Below, piece by piece: positions 47,675 through 58,302 of a stretch of 64,000 nucleotides of DNA; position 1 is the first letter of the stretch; each line of letters opens with the position of its first letter. The stretch lies in NCBI GenBank assembly GCA_023374045.1, contig CM041780.1, forward strand, positions 34,218,337 through 34,282,336, in the 5' to 3' direction. The translations under genes were made by a program, and so were the position numbers. The DNA is from Limonium bicolor. Taxonomy: Eukaryota > Streptophyta > Magnoliopsida > Caryophyllales > Plumbaginaceae. The notes beneath the pieces are model-generated. The model was given only the letters and a program-made list of their open reading frames with translations. It was not told the origin of the DNA and searched no databases.

Positions 47675-48448
47675 CCCACGGTGACACACTTGGTCTTATA
47701 AATCCCTTATCTAACAAATCTTTCAATTGTTCCTTTAACTCAGTCATTTCTGCCGGAGCCATTCGGTATGGTGCCTTGGCTATCGGTCTGGTACCAGGTA
47801 GCAGCTCGATGGTGAATTCTACCTCCCGAGTGGGTGGCATGCCGGGCAGTTCCCGTGGAAATAAGTCGGGGAACTCCGACACTACCGGTAAGTCGGGGTC
47901 GAACTCAGGGTCTCTCTCTATGTCCTGTACATAGCAGAGGTACACTTCTTCCTTTCTCCTCAATTCCTTATACATTGCCATGGCGGTGATGATCTTAGTC
48001 GAAGGCTCTCTGGGCCTCTGGCGGTATGATATTGTCACCTCAGTCGGACTCTTGAGCAGCAATCTATGCTTGGCGCAGAGGATACGTCCCTTGTGCCACT
48101 CCAACCTGTTCATCCCGAAGATAACACCAAATCCTAGCTCACTGAACTCAATAAAACTGACTGGAAAGTCTTCTCCCTTAATTCTGACAGTGGCTCCTCG
48201 GTAGTAACGAGTGCAACGAACCTTCTCCTTAGACGGGAGCGTAACCGTGAAGTCGGGTAGCTCATCAGCGTCTAGCCCCAACCTGCTCGCGAATGATGCC
48301 GAGACAAAGGTATGCGAGGCCCCTGAGTCGAAGAAAACTGATGCCTCAATCCCATTAATCAGAAAGGTGCCGGTGAGGATAGTACCGCTGACGTCGGCCT
48401 GTGCCTCTGTAAGTATGCTTAGTGCACCTTCCGTACCGAGTCCATAAC
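47675..48448 (-). CDS. pol: pol, upstream part: protease and RT start (minus element)
   Basis: The acceptor AATTAG|GTTATG opens a continuous frame with EGALSIL, protease [15 protein letters not shown] (about 48335-48300), the LGFGVIFGMNRLEWHKGRIL segment, the linker to RT, and the RT opening [33 protein letters not shown]. It is cut at 47675 by the plus-strand element, and the next codons are at 17344. The 258 codons are free of stops, unlike the same region in the plus copy. Reading in from gag exon 3 (one leftover G plus GT) keeps the frame. Confidence 0.9.
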
Positions 48449-48603
48449 CTAATTGTGTTCACAAGCTTCATGAGTATTGATGGTATAACAAGGGTCGTAA
48501 CAATTTATATGAACAACACTGTTATTTTATTCATAACCATCCTGTTTACAACATGTGCTTTAATCTTACATCTCATTCCTCATCTCATTCTAACATTACA
48601 TGG
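48449..48603 (-). other. AlkB stop to pol acceptor spacer (minus element)
   Basis: 155 nt, rich in pyrimidines on the minus strand, ending GAACACAATTAG|GTTA. It corresponds to 38809-38933. Confidence 0.55.
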
Positions 48604-49343
48604 CTAATATTGTCTAAAGGTTAGGTTTAATCTCCCAGGTCTCATATGCGTCGCATTGATTACTGCTGACGGTGCTGTATTCAGCTTGATTCTCTTAATC
48701 CCATGGTATAACATCCTAGATTCTCCTCCCATAATTAATACATCTCCTGACTTAAGTACCAACTTATTCGCACGGTCCGCACGCTTCTGCTCGCCGTATA
48801 AAAATTCTGCATCATCCCCAATGGACCAAGACACTACGGGTGTCCCTCTTTCGAGAGACTCCGTTGTCTCGTCCTTATCCTGGTGTAGTCCAAGTCGCCC
48901 ATCCTTCTCGTAGAAGTTTATAATGAAAATGTCTGCCTGAATGTCTAGAATCGGTTCAGCTTCCAATTGTTGAGCGATTTCCATGACTTGTGTAATAACT
49001 GGATGGAACTCTTCGGGTATTCCCGGTGGTGAGACTCCATCTTGCATCCTCGTGGTTTGGTAATTCTTGGCATACGGATTCCAATCCTTGCCTAAGCTCA
49101 TCATTTTTAATTTCATCCTTGCTCCCCCTGGGTACTCCGGTGTGTAAAAACCTCCCGGTCCCATTCCTAGTTGATTACATCTTCTGATGATGGCTATTTG
49201 TGCTTCGGGTGTCAGGTATCCCCTTAATAAAATCATACCTGGGCGGATAACCTGACATTGTTCGGTTGGAAAGTCTATGGTTCCGATGTCGGTGTGCTCC
49301 GGGTTAGGTGTAAATAGTATTGGATAGTAGATGTTGAAGCTTT
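48604..49343 (-). CDS. AlkB-like dioxygenase exon, intact frame (minus element)
   Basis: This is the best-preserved copy. After the acceptor CACTTTAG|AAAGC the frame is open for 246 codons to a TAG at 48606-48604. Counting from the Met at 49236, the Fe(II) ligands are H118, D120 (LGLHQDKDE) and H178 (LYHGI). The 2-oxoglutarate Arg pair is R202 and R208 (GRLNLTFRQY), and N107/Y109 (INFYEKDGR) match the E. coli AlkB pattern. The spacing of the Arg pair (6) is the same as in E. coli AlkB, whose ligands are His131, Asp133 and His187. The segment RSP-like GPGGFYTPEYPGG would be the substrate lid. No host introns or promoter are present. A plant ALKBH1-type gene is a plausible source. Probable roles are RNA or cDNA demethylation or repair, all inferred. 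Confidence 0.93.
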
Positions 49344-49475
49344 CTAAAGTGGTAGTAGGTTACATCTTACTTAAGTTCTAATCTCATCTTATTCTTACTT
49401 GACTCAATTATTTACCAAACATGCATGATAATGCAGTAAGCCGGCAATTTTGTTACTAAGTGGTTATAGCGGTAC
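49344..49475 (-). other. Predicted intron 3, gag to AlkB (minus element)
   Basis: Donor GGCCAG|GTACCG, acceptor ACCACTTTAG|AAAG, 132 nt, phase 1, with in-frame stops if retained. The alternative use of this donor with the acceptor at 48449 would skip AlkB. Confidence 0.72.
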
Positions 49476-49817
49476 CTGGCCTCGATGAAGGTTCAGGCTC
49501 ATCGTCCCGGTCCACCAAGTGTAGTGTGGGTCCCGCTTTCTGGGTCACCCGTGGGTTCTTGTCTGCCGCCTGCTGCACCTTCCTCTGACCGTCAGATCCA
49601 GCTCCCTGATCGGTCTTGCCCTTGCCCCTGGTATTGGGCCTATAGGCTCTGCTAGTAGGGTTCCGGTAACACTCATACGCTCGGTGTCCGTACACCCCAC
49701 AGTAGTTGCACTCCACTTTATTCCCCTTGCAATCGAGCCCGGGGTGGTCCTTGTGACACCACCTACAGATGTAGCGTCGCTGGTAGCTACCACCGGCTCC
49801 CTTCTCTGTCTCTGATC
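49476..49817 (-). CDS. gag: gag exon 3, zinc knuckles (minus element)
   Basis: Encodes a variant knuckle CRWCHKDHPGLDC (C-x2-C-x3-H-x4-C) directly followed by a canonical knuckle CNYCGVYGHRAYEC, then a basic Gly-rich region and an acidic DRDDEPEPSSRP end, leaving one G (phase 1). The frame is intact. It aligns with 37607-37945. The paired knuckles bind RNA during packaging in retroelements. Confidence 0.85.
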
Positions 49818-49895
49818 CTGATCATTCACAATGTCAATTCTCATATCTCAACGGTTACTAATTGTTTCTTAACTTACTTAATACCAATCTCTTAC
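49818..49895 (-). other. Predicted gag intron 2 (minus element)
   Basis: Donor AAAGG|GTAAGAG, acceptor GAATGATCAG|GATC, 78 nt, phase 1, with stops in frame if unspliced. Confidence 0.75.
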
Positions 49896-50158
49896 CCTTT
49901 GGCGCCCTAGAGCGCAGGGGTGTAGCTGCGTAAGCATACGTCAACTTCAATGGCTCTTCCGGAGCCTTCTCCTTTTCCTCCTTCCCTTTTGGGTTCTGAC
50001 TTTTCTGGGCCTGAGGCTGGTACTTCTGTCTCTTGTACCCTCCTTGCCCTTGACTCTCTGAGCTCTTACCAGCATTCTTCCTCTTAGCATTCTCCTCGTC
50101 CCTCAGCTGGACGGATATCTCAACCTTAGCAGCGGCATGATAGCACTCCTGCTTTCCA
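49896..50158 (-). CDS. gag: gag exon 2, basic linker (minus element)
   Basis: Begins ECYHAAAKVEISVQLRDEE and continues as a Lys/Gln-rich linker to SRAPK plus one base. No ATG is needed because it is joined to exon 1 in phase 0. The frame is open throughout and joins correctly to exon 3 only if intron 2 is removed. Confidence 0.75.
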
Positions 50159-50234
50159 CAGTATTAGTCACTCTTATTTCTCATAATCTAAATCTTACTC
50201 ACTTACTTACCCAAATCTCAATCATTCTTATTAC
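50159..50234 (-). other. Predicted gag intron 1 (minus element)
   Basis: Donor CTTGCAG|GTAATAAG, acceptor GAAAGCAG|GAGTG, 76 nt, with a TGACTAATAC branch-like motif about 20 nt before the acceptor. Unspliced, it ends Gag 10 codons into the intron. Confidence 0.78.
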
Positions 50235-50876
50235 CTGCAAGGTAGTGTAACTCGTCGGCCCCATGCCGTAGCGGAGTCGATGGCTAAGCCCGCCATAGAA
50301 GTGGTCCACCAAGATCTGGTCTGAATATCCAAGACCTGGCAGAAGACGGAGCAAGGCGGTGAACTCTGAGTAATACTCGTCCACCGTCATCTTGTCTGTC
50401 TGCTTAAGCGCATCCAACTGCAAGCGCTTCTTCATCTGGACATGGGCGGGGTAGTACTTTGCTCGTAGCAAGGCAGTGTACTGCTCCAAGCCGAACTCTG
50501 GATTGGCCACATGCTCGGCCCTCACCAGCTTCCACCAATCGCCTGCCGCCCCCTTCAAGTAGAAAGCAGCCAGACGCACCTTGATCCCAGCAGGGACGTC
50601 AAGGGTCTCGAAGGAGGTCTCCAGCTCGGAGATGTACGCCTCAAGCTTGGCGGGATCGGTCTCCCCCTTAAAGTGTGCGGGTTGAAGGTCTGCAAGACTC
50701 TTCACCCAATTTGGTTCCCTGGGTTGTGGCGGTGGAGGTGGTGCACCCACACCAGGCTGATAGCCCATGTGCCCTAATGCGGCAGCCACGATCTCTGCGA
50801 TCGTCTGCCCCTCAGGTATTCCTGAAGCATAATCACCTTGGCCGCGACCTCGGCTTCCTCTAGGACGTCCTGCCAT
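50235..50876 (-). CDS. gag: gag exon 1, capsid region (minus element)
   Basis: I chose the Met at 50876 (MAGRPRGSRGRGQG), since the preceding bases TTCAG match the layout before the plus-copy ATG; a Met four codons upstream at 50888 is possible. The capsid domain has WVKSLADLQPAHFKGETDP, LEAYISELETSFETLDVP, RLAAFYLKGAAGDWW and a YYSEFTALLRLLPGLGYSDQ segment, ending GMGPTSYTTLQ. It is intact and about 214 codons long. Confidence 0.9.
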
Positions 50877-51111
50877 CTGAACAAGCATAACTCACATTAG
50901 ATTCATATCCACCACTGTTTCGGTTAACGAATTTGTAACGTCCGTAGACGGTAAAGACGATACACACTTATTAGTGGTCATCTGACTCTACTCACACTAA
51001 CAGCTCACACCCTTAACCCATCACCTATTCCTTAACTTATATCCTAACTCGGTGGTTTCTTATGTCCGGTATTTCTTGATCAGAGCGTAACTACGCTCTG
51101 ATACCACTTTT
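50877..51111 (-). other. Untranslated leader of minus element
   Basis: 235 nt from the LTR to the gag ATG. The part nearest the PBS resembles the LARD leader at 23229-23340 ('accgagttaggat', 'gggttaaggg'). This is a plausible shared packaging region. Confidence 0.6.
51095..51106 (-). promoter_or_regulatory. Primer-binding site, initiator tRNA-Met
   Basis: On the minus strand TGGTATCAGAGC lies 5 nt after the LTR end. It forms an 11-bp stem with 51079-51089 (ATCAGAGCGTA / TACGCTCTGAT). Confidence 0.95.
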
Positions 51112-54100
51112 TGTAACACCCCATCCAAAGCCAATCGTGGTTATCGCAAAACTGTACACTTAATCGAATTCGTCGCAGCGGAAATAATAAACACCTGGAC
51201 CTTGCCACGGTCTGATCGTTAGAATATACCGGTCTTATCAAATACAACACTTATCCAAAATAAATAACCAACCCTAAAACATCACCATCCAAAATACCAC
51301 AACCAACCGAGTACAAGTAACTAAGTCATAATCACAACCTTACATCAATTTAAATATAAACAGATGGGTGCACAAGCGCAACCCGTACTCAAAAGAAACA
51401 TCCCATCCTAAGTCTACCCGCTCCTACTCTCGTGGTGCATCCTCATGGGTCTCTTACCTGCAAGTGTAAAAACAGCCCCAAAAGGGGGTCAGCACGAATG
51501 CTGGTACACCCTCTCATGGCCCCCAAGCTAACGGGGCTACGACGACTAATTGTCGATAGCATGGAAATTGATTACATACACAAGCATGATATGAAGTGCA
51601 ATAACAATAACCACAGATGAACATGTATAGTTCACAAACAATGGACGACTCAAGTGTTCCCTTATCAAGTGGGTTAGTAACCCCCTCCTTAGTCCTCATT
51701 TCCTTAATCTCAGTTCCTTACCTTACCTTAATCTTAATCTCAACTTATTCTCAGTATACAAACCGTTCCTGGAAGGGAATGGTTGTAGCTTAATTCGAAC
51801 CTGGGATTTAGGTGATCCCACCGCACCATCTTAATGCCACCTACTCTGGACGGGAGACCAGCGTAGCTGAGCCGGCAACCGGCCCTAGGCTACAAGTCCG
51901 AGGACAAGTCCTTAAGCGGAGGGCGGATCTGATTCAGATACCGTCCCCCTTTCCTTAGCATGCATGACCGGAGTTCGGTCCCGGGTTTCCTCACTCAAGT
52001 TCCAGTTAGTAGAAATCTTAATCACCATGTGCTAGCTAAGCCTTAACGGGCATTAACCAACAACCACCAAAACTTGACTCTTATTCTTAACTCAGTAAGT
52101 ACTAAACTTGGTTAGTAACAATCTCAAGTCTCGCGGGTTAGTGCAAAGATAACACGTACACAACGAGAACAAATATAACCGGTTGCATGCTTTATCTTGT
52201 CTTAGTCATAGCAATTAAACAGATAGCACACAAGCCGAGGGACACCTCGTTAGCAAGCAGGTCACAAAAAAGATTGTACCGTTCACCGTCGATCGTCATT
52301 TGTTTTATCTTCTCCGGGGTCCCAATTCACAAACCTAAAACATTGGTTCATTTTTAGGCCATTAGTTATTTGCACCTCCCTTAACTCATTTAATCCCTAA
52401 AGATTCCCGATGAATATCCTCTTTAGTCCTTACCACTTACCCTTTTAAACTTAATCTTTTTAAACATTAAGGTTCTTACTTAACTTAACTTAATCCCTTA
52501 GGTTCTTAGGGTCCTAATCATTACCACCCTACCAAGGGTATACCTTATTACCTATTACCATCCTTAGAATTCAAAATTTCTTTTTTTTTTATTTTTAGGC
52601 TAGACCGAACTTCCGACCGACCTTACCCAAGGTCGGTCCATTCCAGAACACATTACCGTTTGAAAATTCTACCCCGACCGACCTTACAAGTCCGGTCCCC
52701 AAGGTCGGTCCATTCCCGAGAGTTTTCCCCGAGGGAAATTTAAGCTCGACCGAACTTGCCAAGTCCGGTCCCATGTTCGGTCGATTCCAGAGACCATTTC
52801 CGGTAGTGTAAATTGAGCTCGACCGACCTTGCAGGTCCGGTCCCTAAGGTCGGTCGGCTCCAGAACCTTGTTTCTAAATTCTCTTTTAACTCCAAACTTC
52901 TCCTCATATATCCTAATATGTTATAACCTCATTTGGGCACCTCAAATACACCTTAAGACAACCACTAAACACTTTAAATCACTCACCAACATCTACTTTA
53001 ATCATTATGCATTTTTCCTTGTAACCATGCCAACACTTGTAACATTTTCCACTAGGTTTCTAGGTGGTGGTTCATACCTAATGCAACCACTATGCCAAAT
53101 GTTTCCCCACCACTATAACATCATCTCCCAAGCATCTTTCGCCATCTAAAACTCTTTTATGCATTTACTTAAAGTTCCTTCACAAGCTTAAGCTTCCATC
53201 CATCAACACCTTATTTCCTTCCTAGTTGTTTACCAACATTTGCCTAAGTCCTATATACTCAAATACATTCTCTTGATTCCTAAATCCTTCATAGTAATTC
53301 CTAAGTCATTATAACTCATTAAAACACTTTATCTCACCCCTTTTTCATCAAGACAACCTCTAAAACTTCCTAGTACTTCTTTAGCCATTAAATTCCCTTA
53401 GAACATCTTAAACACTAAGTTCTCCTTTAAATTTTGCCATGGGTTCTCTAGTATATAGCACATCCTAACACTTGGTTTTTCTCCATCAACCAACCAATAT
53501 CTCTCAAATTCTCATCACAACACCTTAACACACAATTTACACCAAAACTACACCACATCATCATATAGTGCACAAACTTAAATGCTTGGCACTTAGGCCC
53601 TTAAATGACAATAATCTTAACCACTGAATTTCCACATATATTTGCCTTTAACCTGTGAATACACACAACAAGGCTCCCATTGAAATAAAATGCTTCTTGT
53701 AATTCATTTCAACATTGTTTGACTATCTCTTTTCTCATTGGCTCCTTAGTCACAAGTTCTCAAACATAGTCATTGTTTCTCCTAGGTCATATATAACCCT
53801 TTTCTAATGTAAACTCTACACTAAACTCATCACATATCTAAATCCCATTCCCTTAAACAATAAAACACCTTAAGGTATGTAATTTACCTTGTTCTTTTGC
53901 AAGCTTTAAAAACTTTCTTCCTTAGGTTTTTCCTTCCTCAATCTCGGTCACCAATATATATCTCCTTGCCAATGTTCTAACCAATATCCAATGACTCCAA
54001 TGAGTACTAGATAATACATTAACCATAAGGAACAAACCCTAGGTTAAAAATGTGCTTTAAGGTATTAAGGTGATTGTTTTACCTTGGTTTCTCAAGACAA

Positions 54101-55186
54101 GCTTGGATATGAAGCAAGAAGGACCTCCTCAATCCTTTGAAGAGTAGAAAATAAGCTAGAACAAGGCATTAAAATGAAGCCTCATGAGCATACACTTTCG
54201 GTCAAGAAGAAAAGTGATGGAAACCTAGATTTTCATACACTTTCTTTACCTTAAGAGAATGGAGAAGCCAATGGAGTCTCCAAACTTGAATTTCCTCCTC
54301 AATTGGTGGTTTGGCTTGGCACCAAATCAAAGCTCTTGAAGTTTTGAAAAGATAGAAAGAGAGAGCTTGAGCTAACTAAGAGGAATATGTAATTTGTTTT
54401 GGTTTTGGAGCTAAGATGAGTAAGTAGTGTGCAAGAGAAGGTGGAGCTAGCATGGGGTTGCTCTTCACGTTAATGGAGAAGGGATAGAGCTTGAGAAAAT
54501 CGTGGGAACAAGAGAGAATGAAGAAGTGAGGAGAGAGGTGAGTTAAAATGAGATATTTATGTTGTAAAGTAAATAGTACTTTTGCTTTATTGTTATTTAT
54601 TTGCTTAATGACTAATAAAGGTGGTGACTCACCTTATAAAAAAACCGGCCCCCATTAAGTAACAAGGGTACTTAAGTCTTTGTTGACCAAATATCTCACT
54701 TATATTGACTTATGTTATAAACTAGCATAATTAAATTATTATTCACAAAACAAGGCACATTGTTGTGAAATTTTTGATTTCCCATTGATATAGACTTCCA
54801 AATGTGATACTATATAGTACACATGTTAATTAAAGAGTAATGATGGACATTTAGCCATTCAAAACTCATTTACAAGACAATTTTTCAAAAATGTGCTTTA
54901 AGACTCCTTAAAGCACATTTTGTGTTTTAACTTGTTTTCAAGCTTGGTTTTCTTTGGTAATTGACTTAAAATGACCCTTAGGATATTACTAAGGTCTTAG
55001 AACAATATTTGGATACTCACCCAATTCTCTCCAAGCTTAGAGCACGTTTTTGCTTAAACTGCTCTTTTGGTGTTTCCTTATGTTTTCTTTGATTAGAAAT
55101 GTTTCTTAATGTTTCTAAGGCATTATTTAGCCTCCTTATAACTTAGTTTATCATTTAAACACCATATCTAAGTTTGGGGTATTTCA
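51112..55186 (-). mobile_element. 5' LTR of minus-strand AlkB element
   Basis: 4.08 kb, sister of 10357-14420, with identical termini and the same hairpins (54893-54916; array 52598-52866) and a CAG|GTAAG site at 51457. The target duplication GATAC follows at 55187. Confidence 0.95.
52598..52866. repeat. LTR hairpin array (minus family, 5' LTR)
   Basis: Sister of the array at 11842-12114, with four units of opposed GACCGACCTT and AAGGTCGGTC motifs. Confidence 0.8.
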
Positions 55187-55191
55187 GATAC
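55187..55191. repeat. Target-site duplication GATAC (right)
   Basis: Matches 10352-10356. Confidence 0.9.
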
Positions 55192-55642
55192 GTCGTTCCT
55201 TTTGCTGTTCATTATGTATATCTATCCTTTAAGGTATATGTCTAATAACTTCTGTTGCGTGACTCTGATTACCCTAGGGCTTAGCTTGCCCATTTTATCC
55301 TTTTAATGTATTGTACATCCCTTTGCATCCTTATAATCTAAGAATAAAAGTCTCTCAATGGATGTGTGGTATCTTTATTTATACCCGCCCTTAATGAGTT
55401 ATAACTTGTCCGTCCAATCTATCTGGAGGTCTAATGTTCATACTCTTAGTGCTCTCACTAGTGTCTAAATTGTTCTTCCCAACTGATCTTTGGTCTGAGG
55501 ATGATACTTAATATGAAATTACTGTTTAGTGCTTATTGCCCTTTATAGTTTTCTCTAAAGTTTATAGACATGTCAAATGTCTGTACTTAATAATCCGTGC
55601 TCTTCGCACTTCATAATTCTTAATTATTTTCTATCTGGAATG
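55192..55642 (-). mobile_element. LARD-type internal region, continued (minus strand)
   Basis: Continues the reverse-complement match interrupted at 10356: the 'tgtattgtacatccc' stretch at 55308 matches 26400-26420, and 'cgtgctcttcgcact' at 55598 matches 24787-24805. The order fits an internal deletion of over 1 kb between these points. It is cut at 55642 by the plus-strand LARD. Confidence 0.65.
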
Positions 55643-58037
55643 TGAAATACCCCAAACCTTGATATGTGGTTTAAATATCAAATTATGGTATGTAAAGGCT
55701 AAAAAGTGCCTTAGTAACATCAGTGAACAATTTAAACCATAATAAATGCAATAAAGCATTAAGACACAGTTTGAGCAAAAACATGCTCTAAGCTATGAGT
55801 GAACTTGGTTAGGACCCAAAGAGCCTGCCAAGACTTGATAACATTTAATTATGATTTAATAAGGCTAAATAAGTCCTTAAGAAACTTTGGTGGACAGTTA
55901 AACCAAATAAAACATAAGAAAATACCTTAAAGTCAATATGAGCAAAAATGTGCTCTAAGCTTGGGATGAATGTGTATAAGACCTAATGGTCATACCTATA
56001 CCTTATTTATATGTTAATGAACATATTAAATCAATTACTAAAGAAAACCAAGCTTGAAAACAAGTTAAAACACAAAATGTGCTTTAAGGAGTCTTAAAGC
56101 ACGTTTTTGAAAAATTGTCTTGTAAATGAGTTTTGAATGGCTAAATGTCCATCATTACTCTTTAATTAACATGTGTACTATATAGTATCACATTTGGGTG
56201 GCCATATTAGTGGGAAATCAAAAATTTCACTTCTATGTGCCTTGTTATTGGTGAATAGTGATTTTTATAACTAGTTTGTAACATATAATGTTATAAGTAA
56301 TTAAATTGGTCAACAAAGACTAGTATGCCCTCCTAGGCATAATGGTGGCCGGTTTTTAGTATGGTGAGTCACCACCATGTGAAATCAATTAAAGGAAGGA
56401 AGGAAAAGAAAGTAAAAAGAAGAGTTACTTTAGTACATAAATATCTTCTAAAAGTAGACTCCAAACTCCATTCTCTCATTTCCTTCACTTCCCACCGTCT
56501 TCTACCTTTCTTCTTTCTCTCTTTCACGATTTGCTATGGCAACCTCTCTTCTCCATCTTCATTTCTTTGCCAAATCCAACTCCATGCTCCAAATCAAATT
56601 CTGAGACTATATTTGTCTTAGTTAGACCAAGCTCTACACTTCTATCTTTTCAAATCTTCAAGAACTCCATTTTGGTGCCATGAAGATTCACCATTGAAGG
56701 AGCTTGAGCTCACCTTTTCACATATTCTTGTTCTCCTTTGCTTCAAGGTAAGGAAACTCAAAGAAAAATCAAGTTTCCTTCATGTTTTGTGTTGTCCGAA
56801 AATCCACCTCACCATGGTGTATTTATCTTGCTTGTTTTAGCTTCATTTGAATCTTCCAAGGGCTAGGAGGAGTCCTCTCTTGATACTTATTCAAGTTCTC
56901 TTCCAATTCCAAGGTAAAACAATTACCTTAATGTGTTAAAACAATATGTGAAATTAGGGTTTACAATGAGATGAAGCATAATGCTTGAATGCTCATCCTA
57001 CTGTTTGTATAATGTTTAATAGTTGAAAAGGGACCAAATGCCCTACCGGTTTCACAAGGAACAAGAAAGAAATTTGTGAGGAAAAGAGGTAAACAAACTA
57101 TCTCAATGTGGTTTAATGCCTTAGGAGAAATAAGCTTATGATGCTTGTTAAAACTACCTAAAGAGCAAATGGTGAATGACCTAGTAAAATGTTCTCAAGG
57201 AGACTAGTAAAAGAACATATGTTTTGGTGTATGTATTTGCAGGTCAAAGGCATTATTTATGTGGGAAATTCAGTGTTTAAGGCTTATGCAATTTAAGGGC
57301 CTAAGAGCCATGCATTTAAGGGCCTAAGTGCCAAGCAATTTAAGTTATGCACTATATTGTGATGTAGTGCAAAAGGTGTGAAGTTTGTGTATAAAATGTG
57401 TTTGATGGATTTTAGGTGTTCTTGAGTGAAATAAGGTAAAAACCTAAGTGTTTGGATGTAAGTATATACAAGAGAAGCTATGGCCAAATTTGGAAAAATG
57501 TGTGAGAAGTTCTAAGTGTTTTAAGTGGTTTTGGTGAACTAGGAAGTGTTATAGGTGAATAAATGATTACTTGAGAAGAAAACATGTATTAAGGTGATTT
57601 AGAGTGATACAAGGATTTAGGTGTTGTCTTTAAAGTTCTAGGAATTCAATGTGTGTTTAGTGAATGTGTGAAAGTCTTGGAGGAGTTGTTTAAGGTTTAG
57701 GTAAGGTTGGTGTTCAAGGAATAAGTGATGTTTAGGTATGATGTGAGAAAGGAGATTTAGTTAGTAAGAAAAGAAGTTGAGAGGTGATGATAAGGTGTAG
57801 AGGAAACACCTTGGTATTGTAGTCATTATAGGTGAAATGCCACCTAGAAATCATAAGGAGAAAACATTGTAAGTGTTAAGGAATTTTACAAGGAAATGGG
57901 TAAAGGCTTAAGGAGTTAGAAAATGAGTTTCATGGATGTTGTATGTGGATATAAGGTACCCAAATGTTGTTAGGAAGCATTAAGAGGCCTTAGGAGAAGT
58001 TTGGTGAAGAATTGACAAAGTTTGGGTAAGATTAGGA

Positions 58038-58302
58038 GGCGACCGACCCAGGGGCCGACCCAGTTTTTGGGTCGGTCGAGCCTCTGTTAAATGTTAGGAA
58101 TGTGTTCGGTAATGGTCCGACCCAAAAGGGTGGGTCGGACATGGGTCGGTCGGTCAAGTTTCAAAGGAAGGAAAATGTTCGCACATGGACCGACCCAGAA
58201 TGGTGGGTCGGACGTGGGTCGGACGGGCATGTCTGTAAGGAAGTAAAAGGGTTCTGTAATGGACCGACCCAGTTGTGGGTCGGTCGGTGGGTCGGTCGGA
58301 CC
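58038..58302. repeat. LTR hairpin array (second LARD)
   Basis: Copy of 20998-21264. The array is better conserved than the LTR sequence that follows it. Confidence 0.85.

Larger units (their letters stand above)
10357..55186 (-). mobile_element. Autonomous Ty3/gypsy element with AlkB domain (minus strand)
   Basis: This complete nested element is read on the minus strand. The 5' LTR is 51112-55186, the PBS 51095-51106, gag exons 50876-49476, the AlkB exon 49343-48604, pol 48448-47675 continuing at 17344-14731, two PPT modules follow, and the 3' LTR is 10357-14420. It is split inside the reverse transcriptase by the plus-strand element at 17350-47674 (duplication CCCAC). With that removed it is about 14.5 kb. 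The chromodomain-like pol tail suggests a Tekay/Del chromovirus. Its LTR termini and leader match the LARD elements best, so it or a relative is a candidate helper. Confidence 0.9.
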
